Shown: positions 9,913 through 16,509 of the stretch, one piece after another
Layout of the letters: every line of letters starts with the position of its first letter
Position numbering within the stretch: position 1 is the stretch's first letter
Source: Nocardia cyriacigeorgica GUH-2
Lineage (GTDB): Bacteria; Actinomycetota; Actinomycetes; Mycobacteriales; Mycobacteriaceae
Length of the DNA: 64,000 nucleotides
Assembly: GCF_000284035.1 (NCBI RefSeq)
Contig: NC_016887.1
Coordinates: 3,844,001 to 3,908,000, forward strand
Direction of reading: 5' to 3'
Program-made: the position numbers and the translations under genes
Notes under the pieces: model-generated
Databases searched by the model: none
Told to the model about the DNA's origin: nothing
The model's input: only the letters and a program-made list of their open reading frames with translations

Positions 9913-10392
9913 CTAGTTCGACCCGCGCAGCGAGCGCAGGGTCAGCGCGGCATCCAGGGCGGCGGCGCAGGCCTGCTCACCCTTGTCCTCCGCGGAGCCG
10001 GGCAGCCCGGCCCGGTCCAGCGCCTGCTTCTCGTTGTTGGTGGTGAGCACACCATTGGCGACCGGCGTGCTCTCGTCGAGCGACACACGGGTCAGGCCCG
10101 CGGTCACCGCGTCGCAGACGTACTCGAAATGCGGTGTGTCGCCACGGATCACCACGCCGAGCGCGACCACGGCGTCATGGGTGCGCGCCAGTTCCTGGGC
10201 CACCACCGGCAGCTCCATGGCGCCGGCGCAACGCACCACCGTCACCTCACGCACACCGGCTTCCTTGGCCACGCGTTCGGCGTTGGCGACCAGGGTGTCG
10301 CAGATCTGGGTGTGCCAGCGCGAGGCGACAATGCCGAGCTTCAGCTCCTTGGCATCCTCGAGCGCGAAAGTGGGTACGCCGGTACCGCTCAT
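9913..10392 (-). CDS. ribH: 6,7-dimethyl-8-ribityllumazine synthase
   Basis: Condenses 5-amino-6-ribitylaminouracil with 3,4-dihydroxy-2-butanone-4-phosphate, the penultimate step of riboflavin synthesis. The 159-residue protein shows IVASRWHTQICDTL near the N-terminus (Trp substrate-stacking position), GAMELPVVAQ, and GVVIRGDTPHFEYV with the catalytic His (about residue 91). NGVLTTNN is the usual late motif. It is 28 bases downstream of ribBA. Confidence 0.97.
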   Translation of the reverse strand: MSGTGVPTFALEDAKELKLGIVASRWHTQICDTLVANAERVAKEAGVREVTVVRCAGAMELPVVAQELARTHDAVVALGVVIRGDTPHFEYVCDAVTAGLTRVSLDESTPVANGVLTTNNEKQALDRAGLPGSAEDKGEQACAAALDAALTLRSLRGSN

Positions 10393-10420
10393 CGGTTCTC
10401 GCCTTTCCGTCCGCCCGGAT

Positions 10421-11665
10421 TCACTGCGCGGTCTCTCCCAGATCCAGATCGTCCAGCCCGATCAGGTCGTGCCCCATGCGGTCGCGCTTGGTGCGCAGGT
10501 ACCGCAGGTTCTCGGCATTGGCGCGCACCGGCATCGGCACCCGCTCGGTGATCCGCAGTCCGTAGCCGTCGAGCCCGACGCGCTTGGCCGGGTTGTTGGT
10601 CAGCAGCCGCATCGACCGGATGCCGAGATCGACCAGGATCTGGGCGCCGGTGCCGTAGTCGCGGGCGTCGGCGGGCAGGCCCAGCTCGATATTCGCGTCG
10701 ACGGTGTCGTGGCCGGAATCCTGCAGCTGATAGGCCTGCAACTTGTGCATCAACCCGATGCCGCGACCTTCGTGACCGCGCATGTAGAGCACGACGCCAC
10801 GGCCCTCGGCGGCCACCATCTCCAAGGCGGCGTCCAGCTGCGGGCCGCAATCGCAGCGCAGCGAACCGAACACGTCGCCGGTCAGGCATTCCGAATGCAC
10901 CCGCACCAGCACGTCGTCGCCGTCGAGGATGTCACCGCGGACCAGCGCCACATGCTCGACCTCGTCGTAGATGCTCTGGTAACCGACGGCGGTGAACTCA
11001 CCGTGCACCGTGGGGATACGCGCCTCGGCGACCCGGACCACATGCTTTTCGTGCTTGCGCCGCCAGGCGATCATGTCGGCGATGGAGATCAGCGCCAGTT
11101 CGTGCTCGTCGGCGAAAACGCGCAGCTCCTCGGTGCGGGCCATATGCCCGTCTTCCTTCTGGCTGACGATCTCGCAGATCACACCGGCCGGCCGCAGCCC
11201 GGCCATCCGCGCCAGATCGACCGCGGCCTCGGTGTGGCCGGGCCGGCGCAGCACGCCACCGTCCTTGGCGCGCAGCGGGACCACATGCCCGGGCCGGGTG
11301 AAATCGTCGGCCTTGGCGTCGGCGTCGGCGAGCAGGCGGATGGTGGTGGCCCGGTCGGCGCCGGAGATGCCGGTGGACACGCCTTCCTTGGCGTCGACCG
11401 ACACCGTGTAGGCGGTGCCGTGCTTGTCCTGGTTCAGCGCGTACATCGGTGGCAGGCCGAGACGGTCGCAGTCCTCACCGGTGAGGGGCACACAGATATA
11501 GCCCGACGTGTAGCGGATCATGAACGCCATCAGCTCCGGGGTGGCCTTCTCGGCCGCGAAGATGAGGTCGCCCTCGTTCTCCCGGTCCTCGTCGTCGACG
11601 ACGACAACCGCCTTACCGGCGGCGATATCGGCGACTGCGCGCTCGATGCTGTCGAACCTGGTCAC
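10421..11665 (-). CDS. ribBA: Bifunctional 3,4-dihydroxy-2-butanone-4-phosphate synthase / GTP cyclohydrolase II
   Basis: Supplies both precursors of riboflavin. The N-terminal half has the acidic loop DDEDRENEGDL (residues 24-34) and TGISGADRATTI of DHBP synthase. The C-terminal half has the GTP cyclohydrolase II zinc site ECLTGDVFGSLRCDCGPQL, then MRGHEGRGIGL. The GTG at 11665 is chosen because GGAG lies 10 bases upstream and the protein then begins MTRFDSIERA as in mycobacterial orthologues (414 aa). It is transcribed with ribE (95 bases upstream) and ribH. Confidence 0.97.
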   Translation of the reverse strand: MTRFDSIERAVADIAAGKAVVVVDDEDRENEGDLIFAAEKATPELMAFMIRYTSGYICVPLTGEDCDRLGLPPMYALNQDKHGTAYTVSVDAKEGVSTGISGADRATTIRLLADADAKADDFTRPGHVVPLRAKDGGVLRRPGHTEAAVDLARMAGLRPAGVICEIVSQKEDGHMARTEELRVFADEHELALISIADMIAWRRKHEKHVVRVAEARIPTVHGEFTAVGYQSIYDEVEHVALVRGDILDGDDVLVRVHSECLTGDVFGSLRCDCGPQLDAALEMVAAEGRGVVLYMRGHEGRGIGLMHKLQAYQLQDSGHDTVDANIELGLPADARDYGTGAQILVDLGIRSMRLLTNNPAKRVGLDGYGLRITERVPMPVRANAENLRYLRTKRDRMGHDLIGLDDLDLGETAQ

Positions 11666-11760
11666 GTCTGTTGTGCTCCATCTCGAATAAGGTGCCACCC
11701 CACACTACTGGGTCGGAAGTGTCGCTCCGGAGGCAGTGGTCCGCCTGGTGGACGGTGTGC

Positions 11761-12384
11761 TCAGCCGCGTTGCTGGAGGCGTTCGACGTACTTGGCGATG
11801 ACGTCCACCTCCAGGTTCACCGTGGTGCCCGGCGCGGCGGTGCCCAGGTTGGTCAGCGACAGCGTGGTCGGGATGAGCGAGACCTCGAACCAGTCGCGGT
11901 TGCCGTCGGCGGCGGGGGTGTCGTCGGTGCCGAGTCCGGAGACGGTGAGCGAGATGCCGTCGACGGTGATCGAGCCCTTCTCCACCACATACTTGGCGAT
12001 GGCGTCGGGCAGCGAGATCCGCACCACCTCCCAGTTCTCCGAGGGGGTGCGGGTGAGCACGGTGCCGGTGCCGTCGACGTGGCCCTGGACCAGATGGCCG
12101 CCGAGGCGGCTGTTGAGGGCGGCGGCCCGCTCCAGGTTCACCTTGTCGCCCGTGGTGAGGCCGCCGATGCTGGACCGGTTCAGCGTCTCGGCCATCACGT
12201 CCACGGTGAACGCATCGCCGTCGACCACCTCGACCACGGTCAGGCACACACCGTTGACGGCGATGGAGTCGCCGTGACCGGCATCGGAGGTCACCAGCTT
12301 GCCCCGGATCGTCAACCGCGCGGCGTCGGCCAGCTGCTCGGTGGCGACGATCTCGCCCAGCTCCTCGACGATGCCTGTGAACAT
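11761..12384 (-). CDS. ribE: Riboflavin synthase alpha chain
   Basis: Dismutates two molecules of lumazine to riboflavin. The 207-residue protein has the two tandem lumazine-binding barrels: the first from MFTGIVEELGEI with GDSIAVNGVCLTVV, the second from LGGHLVQGHVDGTG with GSITVDGISLTVSG. The ATG at 12384 has AGGGAG 8 bases upstream. No FMN riboswitch is recognisable upstream on the minus strand. The deaminase/reductase gene ribD (ribG), which lies in the cluster in M. tuberculosis, is not here. Confidence 0.97.
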   Translation of the reverse strand: MFTGIVEELGEIVATEQLADAARLTIRGKLVTSDAGHGDSIAVNGVCLTVVEVVDGDAFTVDVMAETLNRSSIGGLTTGDKVNLERAAALNSRLGGHLVQGHVDGTGTVLTRTPSENWEVVRISLPDAIAKYVVEKGSITVDGISLTVSGLGTDDTPAADGNRDWFEVSLIPTTLSLTNLGTAAPGTTVNLEVDVIAKYVERLQQRG

Positions 12385-13228
12385 GCCTGACTCCCTGTCG
12401 CGTGTGGTCTGCTGCGTTGCGGAACGGTCGGCACCCGGACCGCTATTCCCGATGGCCGTGCCGCGCTCGTGATCGAAGCCTAGTGAGCGGTAGCGGACGC
12501 GGTGAGCGCGGCCGGACCGGTGAGACGCCCGCCCCGCGCCTTTCGCTCGACTCGCCGATCGAAGCCACGCCGGACGACGGACCCGTGACACGCCGCCGAA
12601 TCCGACCGTCGGGCCGTGTCGCCGGCGGTTTGACGGACACCGGTTATTTTCGGTGGGCAAATTCGCCATCGGTATTCAGAAAAATACCGTTCGTTCGGTC
12701 CGTAGCTTTTGTTGCACCGCGTTTTCCGAAACGCACAGAAGAATGTCATCGAGCGCCCGTACAGTCGGTGCCCGGCCGAGACTTCGGCGAAACATGAATT
12801 TCCGCAATCGCTTGCACCGAGACCAGAATTGACGCAAAATCGTTATGTAGCCGACTCCCACCGTTCAACAGCACCACTGTTTCCGTACGGCAGAGTGACC
12901 ACGGACGGCAGAGTCCTACACGGCAGTTCGATCTCGGCACGCCACACGTGACACCTCACCATCGACCAGCGCATCCGGTCGCCGGACAACTGGACGGCAA
13001 CAACTGATAAGTCGTTGCCTGCCAGTCGATTCCGACCGTCGGCAGTGTGCGCCCGGACGACGACGCCACGAGGCCGATCGCGCGGCGGCGCCACCGCAGA
13101 AAACACCGCAAGTCCACCACTCGAGAAAGCCGAAAGAACACCGTGGACAGAATCGAGATCGACGCGGACACCGAACCCGTCGATCAGCACACATCCACCA
13201 GCGAAAACCACACCACCGGGGGTGCGGC
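12385..13228. other. Long intergenic stretch with an AT-richer island
   Basis: No gene larger than a micro-ORF is supported here. Roughly 12640-12870 is visibly less GC-rich than its surroundings. It contains a hairpin CGGTATT-6-AATACCG at 12670-12689 and, further on, a longer hairpin at 12996-13019. The promoter of the ribE operon must lie in the left part and that of the gene at 13229 in the right part. Open frames on both strands are arginine-rich and look like composition artefacts. Confidence 0.5.
12996..13019. repeat. Hairpin, 10-bp arms
   Basis: GGCAACAACT and AGTCGTTGCC flank a GATA loop, with one mismatch in ten pairs. It lies about 210 bases upstream of the gene at 13229 and could be an operator, a terminator or an RNA structure. 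Confidence 0.4.
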
Positions 13229-13232
13229 GTGA
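13143..13232 (+). CDS. Possible 29-residue leader ORF
   Basis: A GTG at 13143, preceded by a purine stretch (GAAAGAACACC), opens an acidic reading frame (VDRIEIDADTEPVDQ...) whose TGA overlaps the GTG of the next gene in a GTGA junction. Such overlaps mark translational coupling in this window. The frame is open back to 13047, but there it is Arg/Lys-rich. No homology is recognised, so this could be chance. Confidence 0.3.
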   Translation: MDRIEIDADTEPVDQHTSTSENHTTGGAA

Positions 13233-13699
13233 CCACGCTCGTCGATTTCACACTGGAAAACCGCTGCGTCAGCTATCGGCGCGAATACCAGTTCCCAGCC
13301 GTCATCGACCCCACCTCCCGACGCATACTCCTCAAAATGGGCGCCCGCTACGGCGCCATCACCATGCCCGCCGAACTCGGCGAACAAGTACAGCAGCGGC
13401 TGCGCTTGGCCGGCATCGCCGGACCCGTCGTCGCCCACCCGCGGGCCCGGCGCTGGACCTTCCTCACCGGACCCACCCGCCCCGACAGCCTCAGTGCCGC
13501 CGAATCGGCCGAACTGTTCCGGCTCTACGCCACCGTCGCCAGCGCGGGCAGCCACATCGTGCTGCCCTCACCCGACGACGAACGCACCGGCTACCGCAGC
13601 TGGGTACAGGCCCCCGAAAGCGGCACCGACCGGCCGCCGCAAAGCGCCGTCATCGACGCCACCCGGGCCGTCGGCACCCACCCGATCCGCCGCTCCTAG
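13229..13699 (+). CDS. Small actinomycete-specific protein, function unknown
   Basis: A 156-residue protein beginning MTTLVDFTLENRCVSYRREY. It contains GARYGAITMPAELGEQV and GPVVAHPRARRWTFLTGP, a pattern I associate with a Nocardia/Streptomyces family of short proteins often mislabelled as RNA polymerase subunits. The pattern also weakly resembles the N-terminal region of primase/polymerase-like proteins. There are no membrane segments or signal peptide. GTG at 13229 is chosen for the GTGA overlap with the small frame upstream and GGGGG 7 bases before it. It converges on rpe with only 12 bases between them. Function is not known. Confidence 0.7.
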   Translation: MTTLVDFTLENRCVSYRREYQFPAVIDPTSRRILLKMGARYGAITMPAELGEQVQQRLRLAGIAGPVVAHPRARRWTFLTGPTRPDSLSAAESAELFRLYATVASAGSHIVLPSPDDERTGYRSWVQAPESGTDRPPQSAVIDATRAVGTHPIRRS

Positions 13700-13711
13700 C
13701 GGCTCACCGGC

Positions 13712-14404
13712 TCAGCGCGCCCACACCGTGGCGGCCTGCCTGCGCAGCGTCTCCACGGTGGCGCCGGGATCAGCGGTGTTGTAGACCGCCGAACCCGCGA
13801 CGAAGCAATCGATACCGGCCTCGGCGGCCTGCTCGATGGTGTCGGCATTGATACCGCCGTCGATCTCCACCACCAGCCGCAACTCACCCGAATCCACCAG
13901 CCGCCGCACCGTGCGCGCCTTGTCCAGCACATGCGGAATGAACGACTGGCCGCCGAAACCGGGCTCCACACTCATCACCAGCAGCGTGTCGAAATCACGC
14001 AGGATCTCCAGATACGGCTCGATCGGCGTATTCGGCTTCACCGACAAACCGGCCTTCGCGCCCGCCGCGCGGATATCGCGCGCCACCGCCACCGGATCAT
14101 CGGTGGCCTCGGCGTGGAAGGTCACGTTGTAGGCGCCCGCCTCGGCATACGGCGGCGCCCAGCGGCCCGGATCCTCGATCATCAGATGGCAGTCCAGCGG
14201 GATATCGGTGGCCTTCAACAGGCTCTCCACCACCGGCAAGCCCAACGTCAGGTTCGGCACGAAATGCGCATCCATCACATCCACGTGCAGCCAGTCGGCA
14301 GTGGACACCGCATTGGCCTCGTCGGCGAGATGAGCGAAATCGGCGGACAGGATCGACGGGGCGATCATCGGGGACTCAGGGCGGGAGAACGTCGGCGTGG
14401 ACAC
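13712..14404 (-). CDS. rpe: Ribulose-phosphate 3-epimerase
   Basis: Interconverts ribulose-5-phosphate and xylulose-5-phosphate in the pentose phosphate pathway. The 230-residue TIM barrel shows IAPSILSADF, the metal/catalytic segments WLHVDVMDAHFVPN and DCHLMIEDP, MSVEPGFGGQ, and VEIDGGINADT, which carry the His/Asp set of the family. GTG at 14404 is given; the ATG at 14368 (MIAPSIL) is an alternative, and neither has a clear ribosome-binding site. In M. tuberculosis rpe directly follows rsmB; here an anti-sigma/sigma pair and mmcQ lie between them. Confidence 0.96.
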   Translation of the reverse strand: MSTPTFSRPESPMIAPSILSADFAHLADEANAVSTADWLHVDVMDAHFVPNLTLGLPVVESLLKATDIPLDCHLMIEDPGRWAPPYAEAGAYNVTFHAEATDDPVAVARDIRAAGAKAGLSVKPNTPIEPYLEILRDFDTLLVMSVEPGFGGQSFIPHVLDKARTVRRLVDSGELRLVVEIDGGINADTIEQAAEAGIDCFVAGSAVYNTADPGATVETLRRQAATVWAR

Positions 14405-14412
14405 AAGGCGGG

Positions 14413-14418
14413 AGTTTA
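14413..14418 (-). promoter_or_regulatory. Possible -10 element for rpe
   Basis: On the minus strand TAAACT is followed by 8 bases and then the GTG of rpe, which lacks a ribosome-binding site. This would make rpe another leaderless gene, with the spacing at the upper limit. Confidence 0.3.
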
Positions 14419-14454
14419 ACCGCCGGGTGCGGGACGGGTCACAGCCGTAGTTGG

Positions 14455-14481
14455 GTTGCCGGGGCCAGGAGTGGGTAGCCT
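14455..14481 (+). promoter_or_regulatory. Promoter of rsbW-sigF, possibly SigF-type and leaderless
   Basis: GTTG, 14 bases, then GGGTAG resembles the group-3 SigF/SigB promoter pattern GTTT-N14-16-GGGTAT. The overlapping TAGCCT ends 6 bases before the GTG of rsbW, which has no clear ribosome-binding site. Autoregulation of the anti-sigma/sigma pair would fit the family. Confidence 0.4.
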
Positions 14482-14487
14482 CATGGC

Positions 14488-14910
14488 GTGATCAACATTT
14501 CGGCGGAACAGGGGCTCTACAGCACCCCGGTGGAGATTCGGGTCGCGGCATCGGTCAGTCAGTTGCCGATCGTGCGCGGGCTCGCCGAAACACTGGTCCT
14601 GCTCAGTGATTTCACCCTGGATGAAGTGGCCGACATCCGTCTGGCCGTCGACGAAGTGTGCTCGACGCTCATCGCCGTCGCCGCACCCGACAGCAGCCTG
14701 CACTGCCGGTTCACCGTCGGCGACCTCGAACTGCAAGTCCGCGTGTCCGGCGTCGCCGCCGAAGAAGGCCTGCCCGACCAGCGCAGCTTCGGCTGGCATG
14801 TGCTGCGCACCCTCACCGACTCGGTGCACGCCGCCCAGGACCCCTTCGATCCGGCCCTCTCCGGATACCCCACGACGGTCGAATTCCGCCGGGTCCGGGG
14901 GAAAGCGTAG
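14488..14910 (+). CDS. RsbW-like anti-sigma factor (GHKL serine kinase fold)
   Basis: A 140-residue protein of the RsbW/UsfX family, which binds and inhibits the cognate SigB/SigF-type sigma factor and may phosphorylate an anti-anti-sigma partner. The N-box is present as LDEVADIRLAVDEVCSTLI (residues 45-63). The G boxes are degenerate (RSFGWHVLRTLTD), as often in UsfX. The stop codon shares one base with the start of the sigma factor gene, the standard operon arrangement. No anti-anti-sigma gene is adjacent. GTG at 14488 is chosen for its spacing to a -10 like hexamer. Confidence 0.88.
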   Translation: MINISAEQGLYSTPVEIRVAASVSQLPIVRGLAETLVLLSDFTLDEVADIRLAVDEVCSTLIAVAAPDSSLHCRFTVGDLELQVRVSGVAAEEGLPDQRSFGWHVLRTLTDSVHAAQDPFDPALSGYPTTVEFRRVRGKA

Positions 14911-15812
14911 TGGCCGACGAGGACGCCATGCTCGACCCCGCGGACAACGACGGCGCTCCCGAGACGACCGACCAGCCCGAACCCAGCGACCAGACACCCG
15001 GCGACGCCGAACAGCCGGCCGACGCCGACGACGCCACCATCGAGACGGCGAGCCAGGTCTCCGGCTACGACGACGTCGCGGTGCTGTTCACCCGGCTGGC
15101 CGCCACCGAGACCGGCACCGAGGCCTACACCACGCTGCGCGACGAGCTGATCAACCGGTGCATTCCGCTGGCCGACCACATCGCCCGCAAGTTCAGCGGA
15201 CGCGGTGAACCGTTCGACGACCTCACCCAGGTCGCGCGGGTCGGGCTGGTCCATGCCGTGGACCGGTTCGACGTCGAGCGCGGCTCGAACTTCCTGTCCT
15301 TCGCCGTGCCCACCATCATGGGCGAGGTCCGCCGCTACTTCCGCGACAACACCTGGGCGATGCGGGTGCCGCGGCGGGTCAAGGAGACCCATCTGCGCAT
15401 CGGCGCCGCGGTCGACACGCTCTCGCAGACCCTCGGCCGCTCCCCCACGGCCAAGGAGATCGCCGCCGAACTCGACGTCGACCCCGATGAGGTCACCCAG
15501 GCCGTCATCGCGGGCAACGCCTATCAGCCCACCTCCATCGACGCCGCCTCGGCCGGTCGCGACACCGACGCCTCGCTGCTGGACACCCTCGGCGAGGAGG
15601 AATCGCAGTTCGACCGAGTAGAGGAGTACGTCGCCATCCGGCCGCTGCTGGACGGCCTGCCCGAACGCGAACGCCGCATCCTCACCATGCGGTTCTTCGA
15701 ATCGATGACCCAGACTCAGATCGCGCAGCAGATGGGGATCTCGCAGATGCACGTCTCGCGCATCCTCGCGAAAACCCTTGCCCGCCTGCGGGAGCAGTCC
15801 TCGCGGGAGTAG
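14910..15812 (+). CDS. sigF: SigB/SigF-family (group 3) RNA polymerase sigma factor
   Basis: A 300-residue alternative sigma factor. After an acidic, Pro/Asp-rich N-terminal stretch of about 50 residues it shows region 2 (IPLADHIARKFSGRGEPFDD, then RFDVERGSNFLSFAVPTIMG and VRRYFRDNTW), region 3 (RRVKETHLRI, GRSPTAKEIAAEL) and region 4 (LPERERRILTMRFFESMTQ, then the helix-turn-helix IAQQMGISQMHVSRIL). These are hallmarks of the SigF/SigB general-stress and development group. GTG at 14910 overlaps the anti-sigma stop by one base and follows GGGGGAAAG. Nocardiae usually carry several SigF paralogues, so the symbol marks the family and not a proven orthologue. Confidence 0.9.
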   Translation: MADEDAMLDPADNDGAPETTDQPEPSDQTPGDAEQPADADDATIETASQVSGYDDVAVLFTRLAATETGTEAYTTLRDELINRCIPLADHIARKFSGRGEPFDDLTQVARVGLVHAVDRFDVERGSNFLSFAVPTIMGEVRRYFRDNTWAMRVPRRVKETHLRIGAAVDTLSQTLGRSPTAKEIAAELDVDPDEVTQAVIAGNAYQPTSIDAASAGRDTDASLLDTLGEEESQFDRVEEYVAIRPLLDGLPERERRILTMRFFESMTQTQIAQQMGISQMHVSRILAKTLARLREQSSRE

Positions 15813-16160
15813 TCAGCCGGTGCGTTCGCGCTCTTTGCGCATCTTCGCCGGCGCCGACAGCCACCACGCGGCATCCAGCAGTTCGCGCAGCTGATCGATC
15901 TCGACCCGATCGAGATCGATCAGGATGTAGGGGTAGCCGTCGTAATGCGGGGTCGTGTAGTACGCCGGATCGCCCGAGGCCAGCAACGCCTGCTTCTCCT
16001 CCGGATCACACAGCAGCACCAGCCCACCCTCGGCCTCCACCCGCAACCGCGCGAACCCCTTCTTCCCCACCTTCAACGCCGGCGTCCGCCACCAGGTCGA
16101 CTCCTCGACCCCCGGCAATTGCGTCGCCAACGCCACCACACCCGCCCAATCGATCGCCAT
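15813..16160 (-). CDS. MmcQ/YjbR family protein
   Basis: A 115-residue protein with the fold of the MmcQ/YjbR family (a CyaY-like, double-wing DNA-binding fold). The core is LPGVEESTWWRTPALKVGKKGFARL, then YYTTPHYDGYPYILIDLDRV and ELLDAAWWLSAPAKMRK, all typical. It is convergent with sigF and the two stop codons abut. Function is unknown for the whole family despite the frequent DNA-binding label. Confidence 0.88.
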   Translation of the reverse strand: MAIDWAGVVALATQLPGVEESTWWRTPALKVGKKGFARLRVEAEGGLVLLCDPEEKQALLASGDPAYYTTPHYDGYPYILIDLDRVEIDQLRELLDAAWWLSAPAKMRKERERTG

Positions 16161-16378
16161 ACGTTCAGTGTGCGCGCAGGGTTGTCCTGCGGCTTGGACG
16201 AATGTCGCATGGGGCGTCGCTGCCGATCCACGCGGCCGGAGCTCGCAGCCGACAGCTCGGCGGCCGGCCGGTCAGGTCGAGGGCAGCGGCCTCCTCGATG
16301 GCGGCCGAAGCACAAGGCATCAGGGCACACCATCGGGCACGAGCGGAAGCTCACCTGGCGACGCCATCCGGGGCCGGG

Positions 16379-16452
16379 CTCCGGAGATCCGAACGAGTAT
16401 CGTGTCGGCGCCGTGACGGTGCGGCCACAGCTGCGCACAAGGCCGGGGTCGA
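16379..16452 (-). pseudogene. Decayed copy of the rsmB 3' end
   Basis: On the minus strand this segment reads ...CAQLWPHRHGADTILVRIS, closely matching the RsmB C-terminus ...GAQLWPHRHGTDAMFVAAL encoded about 140 bases upstream. The DNA is about three-quarters identical over 60 bases, with a one-base gap. It has no start and no open gene around it. The rest of 16161-16509 holds no supported gene. Confidence 0.55.
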
Positions 16453-16509
16453 CTGGCCCGGGGGGATCCCTGGCACCGCCACGCACCCAGACCTGAGCGC
16501 AGACTCCTC

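Noticed and set aside
12385..12700. FMN riboswitch upstream of ribE
   Set aside because: I looked on the minus strand for the conserved RFN segments and found none; a covariance search would be decisive.
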